Part shown: positions 9,561 through 18,585 of the stretch, one piece after another
How positions within the stretch are numbered: position 1 is the first letter of the stretch
Layout of the letters: each line of letters begins with the position of its first letter
NCBI RefSeq assembly: GCF_027364955.1
Contig: NZ_DAHXOI010000014.1
Location: 1 to 63,741, forward strand
DNA from: Ferrimicrobium sp.
GTDB taxonomy: Bacteria > Actinomycetota > Acidimicrobiia > Acidimicrobiales > Acidimicrobiaceae
Length of the DNA stretch: 63,741 nucleotides
Reading direction: 5' to 3'
Notes under the pieces: model-generated
The model's input: the letters and a program-made list of their open reading frames with translations, nothing else
Databases searched by the model: none
Told to the model about the DNA's origin: nothing
Program-made: the position numbers and the translations under genes

Positions 9561-10559
9561 GTGAGTGACGAAACGATTCGACTAGGTGCGACAGGGTTGA
9601 AGGTCTCCAGGCTATGCCTTGGGACGATGACGTTTGGCCTGCAAAGTGACGAGGAGGAGGCCATCAAGATTTTGGATCGAGCCTTCGAAGGTGGTATCTA
9701 TTTCATTGATACTGCGGATGTCTACCCGCTCGGTGGCGGAGTGCGTTTGGCGGGAACCACAGAAGAGATCGTCGGACGTTGGCTCAAAGGGAAGCGCGAT
9801 AAGGTGATCCTGGCGACAAAGTGTTTTGGAGCAATGGCGAAGGAGCCTTTCCATCAGGGCAACTCGCGCAAGCATATCTTTGATGCGGTGGATGCATCGT
9901 TAAAGCGACTCGGCACTGATTACCTCGATCTCTATCAGTTGCACCGCTACGACCCAGAGACGCCAATCGAAGAGTCACTCGGAGCCCTAGATGACCTGGT
10001 GCGTCTCGGCAAAGTTCGCTATGTAGGTTGTTCGAACTTCCCTGCATTTCGGCTGGCGAAAGCAAATGCAGTGGCCGAGGGCAGGGGCCTTGCGAGATTC
10101 TCTTCGGTCCAACCCCGGTACAACTTGCTGTATCGTATCATCGAGCGCGACCTTGTGGAGCTGGCGGTCGAGGACGGGATCGGCGTCATTCCCTACAATC
10201 CGATCGCCGGTGGACTCCTCTCAGGGAAGCACCGGTCTATCGATGCGCCGACGGAGGGGACACGCTTTAACTCGACGCCAGCGAGCGAACTTTACCGAGA
10301 GCGATACTGGCACGAGGAGATGTTCGCCACGGTAGAAAAGCTCCAGGCCATAGCGGCACGCGAAGACGTCAGCCTCGTCACACTCTCTGTTGCCTGGGTT
10401 ATGCGCCAAAAGGGGATCACGTCACCGATCATTGGTGCCTCAAAGGTCGAGCAACTGACTGATTCTATGGCGGCATTGGAGTATCATCTCTCGGATGCAG
10501 TAGATGCAGAGTTGAAAGCACTGACTGAACAGTATCTGGCCGGGCCGTCATTGGTCTGA
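9561..10559 (+). CDS. Aldo/keto reductase
   Basis: About 332 residues forming the TIM-barrel aldo/keto reductase fold. The N-terminus (LGATGLKVSRLCLGTMTFG) is typical of the YajO/AKR11-13 branch. The catalytic tetrad is visible as Asp and Tyr in FIDTADVY, Lys in LATKCFG and His in YQLHRYD. The NADPH site (ITSPIIGASKVEQL) lies near the C-terminus. It would reduce aldehydes or ketones with NADPH; the substrate is unknown. GTG 9561 is preferred over GTG 9534 because AAGAGGAG sits 7 nt upstream. Confidence 0.88.
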   Translation: MSDETIRLGATGLKVSRLCLGTMTFGLQSDEEEAIKILDRAFEGGIYFIDTADVYPLGGGVRLAGTTEEIVGRWLKGKRDKVILATKCFGAMAKEPFHQGNSRKHIFDAVDASLKRLGTDYLDLYQLHRYDPETPIEESLGALDDLVRLGKVRYVGCSNFPAFRLAKANAVAEGRGLARFSSVQPRYNLLYRIIERDLVELAVEDGIGVIPYNPIAGGLLSGKHRSIDAPTEGTRFNSTPASELYRERYWHEEMFATVEKLQAIAAREDVSLVTLSVAWVMRQKGITSPIIGASKVEQLTDSMAALEYHLSDAVDAELKALTEQYLAGPSLV

Positions 10560-10635
10560 GATCGAGTTGGATCAAGGTTTTAGCGCTGAGGCCAGGCTGG
10601 ACTAGAATGCCCTCAAACGCGGTGCGGAGGTAACG

Positions 10636-11061
10636 ATGGGCGAAATAGGTAAAGTTGTGGGACTTGTGTTGGTTCTCGCGGCGATCGCAGGCCTGGTGGT
10701 GAGCTTTGTGGTGTGGCGCAAGCGGCGGCAGCCGACCGGTCTGATGATCCTCCGATCTGCGTTGCCAGATCGGGAGCGCCAACGGGTGGCTTATGCTCAT
10801 CTTCGAGCGGGCACCCTCCCCGACGATCCAGAGCTCGCCGGGGTCGTCCGGGAGGTCGCCCAAGCGACGGTAAGTCAGTGGGACCCGACAGCGATTTATG
10901 GGACCGTTCTTGTGCTCCTCGCTGGCGAGTACCTGATGAAGCCAGATAGCATCCTGATCCTCTTTGGCGTAGGCTACTTGCTCGTCGCAGCGTGGGGTGT
11001 ACGTTCACGTCGTCAGATGAGAGATCGGGCGCGACTGATCTTGGCCGACACCTGGCAGTGA
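10636..11061 (+). CDS. Hypothetical membrane protein
   Basis: 141 residues, not recognised. One N-terminal membrane helix (about 5-27) ends in a basic stop-transfer sequence (WRKRRQP). A soluble stretch with a DPELAGVVREVA helix comes next. Two close hydrophobic segments follow near 90-122, then a basic tail. A good ribosome site (GGAGG) precedes ATG 10636. It appears to be a single-gene unit. Confidence 0.55.
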   Translation: MGEIGKVVGLVLVLAAIAGLVVSFVVWRKRRQPTGLMILRSALPDRERQRVAYAHLRAGTLPDDPELAGVVREVAQATVSQWDPTAIYGTVLVLLAGEYLMKPDSILILFGVGYLLVAAWGVRSRRQMRDRARLILADTWQ

Positions 11062-11534
11062 GTGTTGCGTACGGACACTGCCACCTGGATTAATGCGTTC
11101 TAGGACAACGGGATCACTAGGTGCTGATCCTTCCGTGTCGGTCCTTTGCCTCTTCTCCTTCTGCATCGTTTCGTAGCAGCCTGGACGTTGCATAGTCGAA
11201 GCAACATCGATGACCCCTGGTGATGTTTATCATTGGGGCGTCAGGTCGTGCGTCGTTCCAGATGCGAGCAGGTAGTGACGACTTGTAAGTGAGCAGAGGT
11301 GTGTGGTCGTATGCTCGCAGAGTTGGCACGGCTCAGGAGTGGTGTAAATCGTCGCCCGCTGTGAACGCTCTTCGCAAAGCGAGTAGTCGTTGGCGAAGGT
11401 TCATCGGGGAACCTTGGTTCACTAAACTGGAGGTACGGTCATCTTGACAACAAGCACGCAATGGCAGCGCAATAGCGCAATGGAGCAAAAGAGCAAAAGA
11501 GTAAAAGAGCAATATAAGAGGAGAGGAGCAGAGC
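11062..11534. other. Intergenic region with purine-rich direct repeats
   Basis: No gene is supported. Just before the next gene, 11465-11530 carries short direct repeats (GCGCAAT twice, then GAGCAAAA-type units) and ends in the ribosome site AGAGGAGAGGAG. The repeats may be slippage products or part of the leader. Confidence 0.4.
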
Positions 11535-12350
11535 ATGACTAAGACCTGGCAAGTGGCCCTGGATGAGGCGCGCGACAATCTTCGATCGGCGATGAAGGAT
11601 CTACGCGGGGTGCGTGAGGATCTTCGCGAGGCAGCGCTCAATGGTGGCGAGGCTGCCATCTTTGGACTTGAGGGATGGTTGCTGCAATCCTCTATCGTCC
11701 CCACGACCCCCTTCATGGATCCAGAGATTTTTCCCTGGACGAAGACCCTGGAGGATGGGTGGAAAGATATACGCGAAGAGCTCGATATGATGTTAGACCG
11801 CAGAGATGACCTGCCGAACTTTCAAGAGATCTCTCGTGATGTCGCCTCGATCTCTGATGATGATCAATGGAAGACCGTCTTCTTCATGGGGTACGGTTAT
11901 CGGTCGCAGGCGAACTGGGAGCGTTGCCCAAAGACGGCAGCTCTCCTCGAACAGGTTCCGGGTCTCACGACCGCCTTCTACTCGATACTGAGTCCGGGCA
12001 AGCACCTCCCCCCTCATCGTGGGCCGTATCGAGGTGTGTTGCGCTACCATCTCGGGCTGAGAATCCCAGAACCGGCGGAGCTCTGTGGTATCGAAGTTGG
12101 CGGTGAGACTCGTCACTGGGAAGAGGGGAAGAGTTTACTTTTTGATGATGGCTATCAACACAGCGCCTGGAACGATACAACCGAACTGCGAGCAGTGCTG
12201 TTCCTGGACATCGTCCGACCCATGTCGGGAGCTGCCAAGGTGGTCAACGATGCGTTGTTAAAGGCGATCGCCCTGTCACCATTTCTTCGCGACGCAAAGA
12301 AGCGACATGAGGCATGGGAGCGACGTTTCGAGGGAAGCATCCGACAATAG
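11535..12350 (+). CDS. Aspartyl/asparaginyl beta-hydroxylase-like dioxygenase
   Basis: 271 residues. The first 50 are charged and helical, probably a coiled coil (ARDNLRSAMKDLRGVREDL). The rest is the Asp/Asn beta-hydroxylase (LpxO-type) jelly-roll of Fe(II)/2-oxoglutarate oxygenases. Likely iron ligands are His in LPPHRGPYRGVLRYH and His in LFDDGYQHSAWND; the RxxLRxH segment would bind 2-oxoglutarate. LpxO-like enzymes hydroxylate lipids, and others modify proteins or small molecules. There is no lipid A context here, so the substrate is open. ATG 11535 follows a strong purine-rich ribosome site. Confidence 0.8.
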   Translation: MTKTWQVALDEARDNLRSAMKDLRGVREDLREAALNGGEAAIFGLEGWLLQSSIVPTTPFMDPEIFPWTKTLEDGWKDIREELDMMLDRRDDLPNFQEISRDVASISDDDQWKTVFFMGYGYRSQANWERCPKTAALLEQVPGLTTAFYSILSPGKHLPPHRGPYRGVLRYHLGLRIPEPAELCGIEVGGETRHWEEGKSLLFDDGYQHSAWNDTTELRAVLFLDIVRPMSGAAKVVNDALLKAIALSPFLRDAKKRHEAWERRFEGSIRQ

Positions 12351-12397
12351 CATCGGTCGCAAGTCACGCTAGGTTTGTGGTCGCTTGATACAGAGTC

Positions 12398-12426
12398 TTG
12401 ACAGTTCGGTGTGCCAGGTCTAGGAT
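12398..12426 (+). promoter_or_regulatory. Sigma-70-type promoter of the glpABC operon
   Basis: TTGACA (12398-12403) and TAGGAT (12421-12426) are separated by exactly 17 nt. Transcription would begin about 12433, leaving a leader of about 150 nt before glpA that contains two hairpins. Confidence 0.65.
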
Positions 12427-12430
12427 GGCA

Positions 12431-12510
12431 GGCAGTCGTTGTTGACTGCTAGACGTGGCGTTTGATGAATGAGAGCCCGACAGCATCTGCTGTCGGGCTT
12501 GTCGTTTTTT
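12431..12510 (+). terminator. Leader hairpin and intrinsic terminator before glpA (probable GlpP target)
   Basis: A small hairpin GCAGTC/GACTGC (about 12432-12449) is followed by a 12-bp stem with arms 12474-12485 and 12488-12499. A T-tract lies at 12505-12510. It lies between a good promoter and glpA and points along the operon, so it should cut off glpABC transcription unless antitermination occurs. GlpP, encoded in the same operon, is the expected antiterminator (known for Firmicutes; inferred here). Confidence 0.65.
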
Positions 12511-12540
12511 GGGCACTGTGGATTTGGGCACTGTGGATTT
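12511..12540. repeat. Tandem 15-bp direct repeat before glpA
   Basis: GGGCACTGTGGATTT occurs twice in tandem (12511-12525 and 12526-12540), with a partial third copy (AGGGCACGGTG) after it. The repeat sits between the leader terminator and the glpA ribosome site. Confidence 0.7.
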
Positions 12541-12585
12541 AGGGCACGGTGTTGCTAGGCATCGCGGAGGTTGGAGGGAACGGAT

Positions 12586-14049
12586 ATGAGGGTAATCGTC
12601 ATCGGAGCGGGGGCCACGGGGCTCGGCGTTGCATGGGATCTCACCCTGCGTGGGATTGAGGTGATTGTCCTGGAGGCGCAGGAGATTGGTGCTGGGACCT
12701 CCGGGCGGTTCCATGGCCTTCTCCATAGCGGCGGCCGTTATCTGGTCACGGACCCATCGGCAGCCAAGGAGTGTTACCAGGAGAACATGTTGTTGCGTGA
12801 CATCGCCAGCGAGGCCGTGGTTACGACCGGAGGTTACTTTGTCAAAAAGTACGGTGACGACGATGTCTTTGAGAGTAATTGGTTGGGTCAAGCTGAGAAG
12901 TTAGGCGTACCGGTGCATCCAGTGTCAGTTGGTGACCTTCGGGCGGAGATGGGGATGTTGACCGAACAGATTGAGCGGTCGTACTGGGTGCCTGATGGTG
13001 TGCTCGAGGGATTCAAGATGCTCGCGATGTTGGTGCAAGCGATCCAGGCGCGCGGGTCGAAGCTCTTCGAGCACACGAAGGCGACCGGGTTACGTCTTCA
13101 GGGTGATCGCGTCAATGGTGTTGCGGTGGAGGAGCGGTCAGGAGGCACTCGGGTCATCGATTGCGATGCGGTCGTCAATACCGCCGGTCCGTGGGCAGGT
13201 TTTGTGGCGCGTGATTGGGGACTCGATATCAGAGTTCAGCCATCGTATGGATTGATGTTGATTTTTGCGAACCGGCGACTCGATAAGGTTGTCAATCGGC
13301 TGAAATCTCCTAGCGATGGTGACATCTTCGTCCCCCACCAGGAAGTGGTGATTCTCGGCACTACGGATGTTGCCCAGCCGTCGCCGGAGGCTCCCCAACC
13401 ACTGCGAAGTGAGGCCGTCAGGCTGATGGAGCTTGGATCTGAGCTTATTCCAGATCTTGGTTCCTGGAGAGTATTGCGTGGTTTTAACGGTGTACGGCCG
13501 CTGTATGAACCCTCGGGTATCGCCGGAGACTCGCGGACGGTATCACGGGATTTTGCGGTGCTCGATCATAGTGAACGAGATGGCCTGCTTGGAGCCTTCT
13601 CTGTACTGGGTGGCAAGTGGACCACTTTTCGCTTGATGGGGGAGGCGCTTGGCAACCAGCTCGCTACGACCCTCAATATCGACTCCCCAAGCCGGAGTCG
13701 CGAGATAGCGATCGACACCAAGGCCCCACCGCCCGCAACGGTCGCCGTCGGTGATCGCGGTGCGCTACTGTGCGAATGTGAACAAGTCTACGAGGCAGAT
13801 ATTGCACAGACAGCACGCTCAGCCATGCAACGACGCTTTGGTACTTGGTTCGCTATGGGGCCTTGCCAGGGCACGTTCTGTGCGCATCGGGTCTTGGGAA
13901 GAGGATCGGAGGAGAACTTTGCCAAAGAGCTCAACACGCTGCGCCGCGAGCGCGAGCACGGTCTTGACGCAGTTGGTTGGGGAGCAAACGCACGGTTGAT
14001 AGCGCTGGAGCAGTCGATTGCGGCCCAATGTCTCGGGGAGGAGCTATGA
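12586..14049 (+). CDS. glpA: Anaerobic-type glycerol-3-phosphate dehydrogenase subunit A
   Basis: 487 residues. The FAD-binding Rossmann motif is GAGATGLGVAWDLTLRG, followed by TSGRFHGLLHSGGRY as in GlpA/GlpD. The C-terminal part (about 395-450) is a BFD-like [2Fe-2S] domain with CECEQV and GPCQGTFC cysteines, which separates GlpA from aerobic GlpD. It oxidises glycerol-3-phosphate to dihydroxyacetone phosphate and passes electrons through GlpB and GlpC to the quinone pool. ATG 12586 is chosen because GGAGGG lies just upstream. The stop overlaps glpB by ATGA. Confidence 0.92.
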   Translation: MRVIVIGAGATGLGVAWDLTLRGIEVIVLEAQEIGAGTSGRFHGLLHSGGRYLVTDPSAAKECYQENMLLRDIASEAVVTTGGYFVKKYGDDDVFESNWLGQAEKLGVPVHPVSVGDLRAEMGMLTEQIERSYWVPDGVLEGFKMLAMLVQAIQARGSKLFEHTKATGLRLQGDRVNGVAVEERSGGTRVIDCDAVVNTAGPWAGFVARDWGLDIRVQPSYGLMLIFANRRLDKVVNRLKSPSDGDIFVPHQEVVILGTTDVAQPSPEAPQPLRSEAVRLMELGSELIPDLGSWRVLRGFNGVRPLYEPSGIAGDSRTVSRDFAVLDHSERDGLLGAFSVLGGKWTTFRLMGEALGNQLATTLNIDSPSRSREIAIDTKAPPPATVAVGDRGALLCECEQVYEADIAQTARSAMQRRFGTWFAMGPCQGTFCAHRVLGRGSEENFAKELNTLRREREHGLDAVGWGANARLIALEQSIAAQCLGEEL

Positions 14050-15173
14050 CCCCCAAGACCGCTCTCGTCGTAGGTCGGGGTCCGGCTGGACTGCTGAGCG
14101 CCAGTTATCTTGTTCAGCGGGGGTATCAGGTGAGCGTTCTTGCCGAGGCGGACGGTTCTCTTGCGATGTGGCCGGGCGATTTTAGCTTTGGCAGAGATGC
14201 CGATTCGTTTCGGAGTTTTCCGATTCAGCGTTCGTTGACGGAGTGGTTGCAGTCCTTTGATGAACTCGTGGCACTTTATCGATCCTTTGGAGTCACGCTT
14301 CGATTGCCCCAACGCGAAGCGATTGCGCATACCGTCACGGCGACCGGCAACCTTCGTCCAACCTTTGCAACGCCAGATTGGCAATACGCGTCAACAGAGC
14401 CAGAGTCGCTGGTCTTTGTGGGGGTTGATGGTCTCGCAGACTCGATCGTCGGAGCACAAGTAGCTACCTACCGGCGAAAGAGCGGCAAGGATGCCTTTGA
14501 CGTACGTCTGTCTCGACCCCCGAGTTGGGATGCGAGTTGGGGGGCTATTCGATTTGCCGTGTACCTCGATAGTGATGCGGGTGCCGATTGGCTGTTGAGG
14601 AGTTTGCAGGCCGTACTGAAGAGTGCACCGGCAGACATTCCAGTAGTGCTGCCCCAGATCGTCGGGTTGGAGCGCACGACCAGCCTGTTAGCGCGGCTGT
14701 CGGATGTATGTGGCCGTAGCGTGGGCGAGTTCCCGCTGCTATCGCCGAGCGTTGGCGGTATCAGGATCAAGGATCGCTGGGAGCGTCAGTTGCGACGTCA
14801 AGGAGTCCGGTTCCTGAGTGGTAGAGTGCAAGAGATTCTGCCCACACCGCGCGCTGTCATGGCCGATGGGAGATGTTTTGCGGCGGACCTTCTCTTGCTA
14901 GCCCATGGTGGGGTGCTGGGTGGTGGCATGCGTGTGACCGTCGATGGCGCGATCGTCGACGAGCTGGTTAATAGGGAAATAGGTAGGATGGACCGACTCG
15001 AGGCGCTGAATGAGCTTGGCCACCAGGATGTTGACTGCCTCGGAGGCGGGCGAGTGCTTGCCGTTGGGAGAGCAATCGGTGTATGGAATCCTAATCGGGA
15101 CCATAACGGAGGAGCGATGCTGCTTGCGACGGTGCGCGCGGCACTTGCGCTCAGTGAGGAGATTGATCAGTGA
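14046..15173 (+). CDS. glpB: Glycerol-3-phosphate dehydrogenase subunit B
   Basis: 375 residues with an N-terminal flavin-binding motif (ALVVGRGPAGLLSASYLVQR). The C-terminal NAD(P)/FAD fold resembles GlpB, the second flavoprotein of the anaerobic dehydrogenase. It is more divergent than GlpA and GlpC, so the call leans on the conserved A-B-C order. The ATG at 14046 overlaps the glpA stop and the gene overlaps glpC by GTGA, so all three subunits are translationally coupled. Confidence 0.85.
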   Translation: MTPKTALVVGRGPAGLLSASYLVQRGYQVSVLAEADGSLAMWPGDFSFGRDADSFRSFPIQRSLTEWLQSFDELVALYRSFGVTLRLPQREAIAHTVTATGNLRPTFATPDWQYASTEPESLVFVGVDGLADSIVGAQVATYRRKSGKDAFDVRLSRPPSWDASWGAIRFAVYLDSDAGADWLLRSLQAVLKSAPADIPVVLPQIVGLERTTSLLARLSDVCGRSVGEFPLLSPSVGGIRIKDRWERQLRRQGVRFLSGRVQEILPTPRAVMADGRCFAADLLLLAHGGVLGGGMRVTVDGAIVDELVNREIGRMDRLEALNELGHQDVDCLGGGRVLAVGRAIGVWNPNRDHNGGAMLLATVRAALALSEEIDQ

Positions 15174-16345
15174 AGCGATTCGAATACGAGGATGCCTGCA
15201 TCAAATGCTCCCTCTGCGTCACCGCCTGTCCTGTCTATCGGGTCGATACACAGTTCCCTGGTCCAAAGGCACTTGGTCCTGACTGGTATCGACGCCATCA
15301 GGCCGGAGAGGTCAAGGCCATGGAGCACGTGAGCGACTGCACCTTCTGCCAGCTCTGCGAAAACGCTTGTCCCGTGGATGTGCCGATCGCCCATCTCATC
15401 GCAGAGCACAAACACGTCGCATCCGAATCGCGGCGGCTTGCGCTGCGTGACTATCTCTTGACCCATCCCCAGTGGTTGGCGATGGCTCCTTCCCTCGTAA
15501 AGGTCCCAAAGCAACTCGGCATACCGCTTGGCATCAGTGCATCGACGCAGTGGCCGGTCCCCTCGCCCATCCAGCGCACCAATCGCCATCGGTATCGTGT
15601 CCGTCGACAACAGGCTTCGCCCCTGCCCCAGGTTGGGATCTTCGTGGATTGTTTTACCCGAGGATTCGACTCAGAGACCTTCGCCGCCGCCAGTGCCGTC
15701 CTTGGAGAGCTCGGCTATGCGACGGTGGCTCTGCCTGCTGCGAGCCATTGCTGTGGCGCAGCTGCCTATGCATCGGGTCTGCTCGGAGAGGCCGAGCGCA
15801 GCGCTCGTCGGACGCATCGTGCAATCCGGAGGGTGTCTGTGGGATTGGAAGCTGTCGTGACCTTAAATGCTACCTGTGACGACACGCTGCGCGTGGAGTG
15901 GCCACGGTATTTTGGATTGCATCTCTCCACGCCGATCGTTCCCTTTGTGGATTTTGTGCTCGACAAGGCGAGTCCTGGCTTTTTTGAGCAGTTGCGGCGA
16001 GGATCTATCGACGAAGTGATCTACACGCACGCAACCTGTCGGTCAAAGGTTGCCCGTGGCGAGGGGTCGCTCTTTGCTCTGATGGAGCGTGCCAGCGACC
16101 ACGAGCCAGAGATCCTCGCGATCAGCTGTTGTGGCGCCGCTGGTTCGTATGCCTTCAAAGCTGAGCACACGAAGGTGGCACGAGCTCTGGGCGGACATGC
16201 GAGAGAGGTAATGGGTGCACCGGGTGTCATCCTCACCGATAGTGGCACCTGCGCGATCCATCTCCAGGAGCTCACAGGGTCCGAGACTCTCCATCCTGCT
16301 CGTTGGCTCCATGCTCAGCTCCAGCGCCAGGCGGTGAAGCAGTGA
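15170..16345 (+). CDS. glpC: Glycerol-3-phosphate dehydrogenase iron-sulfur subunit C
   Basis: 391 residues. Two [4Fe-4S] motifs lie near the N-terminus (CIKCSLCVTACP and CTFCQLCENACP). Two cysteine-rich CCG modules follow (around SHCCGAAAYASG and ISCCGAAGSYAFK). This matches GlpC, which anchors GlpAB to the membrane and donates electrons to quinone. GTG 15170 overlaps the glpB stop, and the stop shares a nucleotide with the start of glpP. Confidence 0.92.
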   Translation: MKRFEYEDACIKCSLCVTACPVYRVDTQFPGPKALGPDWYRRHQAGEVKAMEHVSDCTFCQLCENACPVDVPIAHLIAEHKHVASESRRLALRDYLLTHPQWLAMAPSLVKVPKQLGIPLGISASTQWPVPSPIQRTNRHRYRVRRQQASPLPQVGIFVDCFTRGFDSETFAAASAVLGELGYATVALPAASHCCGAAAYASGLLGEAERSARRTHRAIRRVSVGLEAVVTLNATCDDTLRVEWPRYFGLHLSTPIVPFVDFVLDKASPGFFEQLRRGSIDEVIYTHATCRSKVARGEGSLFALMERASDHEPEILAISCCGAAGSYAFKAEHTKVARALGGHAREVMGAPGVILTDSGTCAIHLQELTGSETLHPARWLHAQLQRQAVKQ

Positions 16346-16932
16346 TGCCGGGCAGTGGGGCGATACAAGCGGACGAGATTCCCAAGGTAATCTTCGCGGC
16401 GCGAGAACCAGCAGACGTTTTGGCGATGTTAGCCGATACGGCACCGAGCTGGGTCTTCTTGCTTGGTGGGAGTGCCGGTGAGGTGTTGGGCGCCTCGAAG
16501 TTACTCGGTGACCGTGGCTTTGCGGTCTTTATCCATGTAGACATGCTGCACGGGATCACCAACGACAGTGAAGGCATACGTCTTCTCGCAAGCTTCGGTC
16601 ATCCAGCCGGCATCATCACCACCCATCCGTCGACGGTGAACGCGGCGAAGAAGGTGGGACTGTTGACGATTGAGCGTATCTTTCTCCTCGATAGCTCCTC
16701 TGTTGAATCGGGACTACGCAACGTCGCCAGAACCAAACCGGATGCGGTCGAGGTACTGCCTGGCGTGTTGCCAGAACAGATTACCCAGGTGGCCGATAGT
16801 ATCGATGTCCCTCTCATCGCAGGTGGCCTGATCACCCATCTCGATCAGGTACGGGCTGCACTGAAGGCTGGCGCCCTTGGTGTATCGACAAGCTCTGGGC
16901 TGTTGTTGAGCCAAGTCCAGGAGCTGAGTTAG
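16345..16932 (+). CDS. glpP: Glycerol-responsive antiterminator GlpP
   Basis: 195 residues covering the whole G3P-antiterminator family (TIM-barrel-like). Family landmarks are VFIHVDMLHGI, GIITTHPSTVNAAKK, TIERIFLLDSSSVESGL, PDAVEVLPGVLP and PLIAGGLITHLDQVRAAL, ending in GVSTSSGLLL. In Bacillus, GlpP binds glycerol-3-phosphate and lets RNA polymerase read through terminators before glpD and glpFK. Here both the glpA and glpF leaders contain terminators, so the same logic is expected. ATG 16345 overlaps the glpC stop; the longer frame from 16303 lies inside glpC. GlpP in an actinobacterium-like genome is unusual. Confidence 0.9.
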   Translation: MPGSGAIQADEIPKVIFAAREPADVLAMLADTAPSWVFLLGGSAGEVLGASKLLGDRGFAVFIHVDMLHGITNDSEGIRLLASFGHPAGIITTHPSTVNAAKKVGLLTIERIFLLDSSSVESGLRNVARTKPDAVEVLPGVLPEQITQVADSIDVPLIAGGLITHLDQVRAALKAGALGVSTSSGLLLSQVQELS

Positions 16933-17018
16933 ACCGGGGCCATGGCTCATGAGTGGACCGGCTAATGGAGTGGATGGGCAGACGTAGTGGACGGGATTTC
17001 TTCGTGGAAGGAAGAACA

Positions 17019-17297
17019 ATGACAGCAAGAACGTATCGCGTGATCGATCCATCAGGTCTTCATGCTCGGCCCGCCGCACGATTGGTGAAGGCGATGCATG
17101 CTGCCGGCGCGCAAGGGACGCTAAGGAAAGGTGACCGGGTCGCTGATGTGTGCAGTATCCTCGAGATTCTCGGACTCGGTATCGACAACGGTGAAGTGAT
17201 CGTCCTTGATGTGAACCCGGAAGGGGAGTCGGTTGTTGCGAGTCTTAGCGACCTTCTCGAACCATTGATCGATCCTACTCCTCACCATGGTACATAA
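17019..17297 (+). CDS. ptsH: Phosphocarrier protein HPr
   Basis: 92 residues, normal HPr length. The phosphorylated histidine lies in PSGLHARPAARLVKA. The region around residue 46 reads VCSILEILGLGI. A serine is present there, but the flanking residues differ from the regulatory Ser46 site, and no HPr kinase is seen. HPr accepts phosphate from EI (encoded at 22123) and passes it to DhaM. ATG 17019 follows GGAAGGAAG. It lies between glpP and the glpF leader. Confidence 0.92.
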   Translation: MTARTYRVIDPSGLHARPAARLVKAMHAAGAQGTLRKGDRVADVCSILEILGLGIDNGEVIVLDVNPEGESVVASLSDLLEPLIDPTPHHGT

Positions 17298-17655
17298 TTA
17301 GAGCGCTTCTAAAACTAGAAATGTCTTGATGAAATCTTGCGGGAAATGGCATACTGAGCTCCTCAGAGGAGAAGGGGTGTTGCTGCATGTCGTTGGTCGT
17401 TGTTGGAGCTGTTACAAGCGATTAGCTTCCTTGCGACGGTGACGTTGAGGTTAAGGGTGGTGTTTGGTGGATGCATTACCAGCCCTCATATCGTCGAACG
17501 AAAGTTTTATTAATTTTGGGTTCGTGTGCATGGTCGCCGCAAATGGTGTACCATCGAGAGTGGGTGAGAGAAACTGAGAACCCAAGTCCGTTATCCGGGC
17601 TTGGGTTTTTTGCTGTTTTCGATCATCCTTGGTTCAACGTGAAGGGGTAAGGTAT
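17298..17655. other. Intergenic leader of the glpFK-dhaKLM-ptsI operon
   Basis: No gene is seen. The right third is an untranslated leader ending in an intrinsic terminator (17579-17610). A clear promoter is not visible; an AT-rich stretch at 17500-17515 is the best place for one. Confidence 0.5.
17579..17616 (+). terminator. Leader terminator before glpF (probable GlpP target)
   Basis: A stem of about 12 bp (17579-17590 with 17596-17607, loop TTATC) runs straight into TTTTTTGCTGTTTT. No gene precedes it in this direction, so it is a leader attenuator rather than an operon end. Like the glpA leader, a GAGAG-containing stretch lies just before the stem (17556-17570). Confidence 0.65.
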
Positions 17656-18585
17656 ATGGCTACGAAAGTGCGCTATGGTAAGACTGGTTGGCGCGCAACG
17701 GCGTGGGGCGAACTGCTCTCAGAGTACTTAGGTACCCTGGTGCTGCTCGCCTTTGGTACGGGATCGGTGGCGGTGGCGGTCGTCGGTCTGACCATGTCAG
17801 GGCGAACTGTCGTGATTTTTCAGGGCGCTGGTGGTTGGATGCTGATCGGCTGGGGCTGGGCAATCGCGGTCGTTATGGGTGTGTATGTCGCGGGCGGGAT
17901 TTCAGGTGCGCATCTCAACCCAGCAGTGACGTTTGCGCAGGCTATCAAGGGGAATCTTCCCTGGAAGAAGGTGGTACCGTATTGGATAGCCCAGGTCCTT
18001 GGGGCTTTTAGTGGTGCGCTGATTGTCTATGCGGACTACTACAAGGCGATCGACCAGTACAACTTGGTCCATCATGTGGTCTCACGCGGTTCAAGTGGCG
18101 GGTTGACCACCTTCTCGATCTTTGCTACCTTCCCGGCCTCCTACTTCCATGGCAGCTGGGTGGGGCCGTTGGTCGATCAGGTCATTGGGACCGCTTTTCT
18201 TCTGCTCTTTATTCTCGCGATTAACGATGCGAAGAACATGGCGCCGATCTCGAATCTCGGGCCTTTTATTGTTGGATTGGCGGTGCTGGCAATCGGTCTC
18301 TCTTTCGGAACTGATGCAGGTTATGCGATCAACCCGGCGCGTGACTTTGGTCCACGCTTGATGACCTGGCTATTTGGATGGGGTAAGAACGCATTCCCGG
18401 GCCCGGGACAGGGGGGCTATTGGTGGATACCCATTCTCGGCCCACTCGTTGGAGCGGCGATTGCGGTTGGTATCTATAAGGCGTTCATTGAATTGACCCT
18501 CGATTATCGGGCGAAGCATCCCGCTGAGGTGGCAGCTACTACAGAAAGTAATGAGATAGAAGAAGGGATGGTAACCAGTGACTAA
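17656..18585 (+). CDS. glpF: Glycerol facilitator (aquaglyceroporin)
   Basis: 309 residues, a MIP-family channel with six membrane helices. Both pore motifs are present: [15 protein letters not shown] after the second helix and [11 protein letters not shown] after the fifth. The Asp after the second NPA motif is typical of glycerol-conducting members. ATG 17656 is preceded by GAAGGGG; the longer frame starts inside the leader. The stop overlaps glpK by 8 nt, so uptake and phosphorylation are coupled. Confidence 0.92.
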   Translation: MATKVRYGKTGWRATAWGELLSEYLGTLVLLAFGTGSVAVAVVGLTMSGRTVVIFQGAGGWMLIGWGWAIAVVMGVYVAGGISGAHLNPAVTFAQAIKGNLPWKKVVPYWIAQVLGAFSGALIVYADYYKAIDQYNLVHHVVSRGSSGGLTTFSIFATFPASYFHGSWVGPLVDQVIGTAFLLLFILAINDAKNMAPISNLGPFIVGLAVLAIGLSFGTDAGYAINPARDFGPRLMTWLFGWGKNAFPGPGQGGYWWIPILGPLVGAAIAVGIYKAFIELTLDYRAKHPAEVAATTESNEIEEGMVTSD

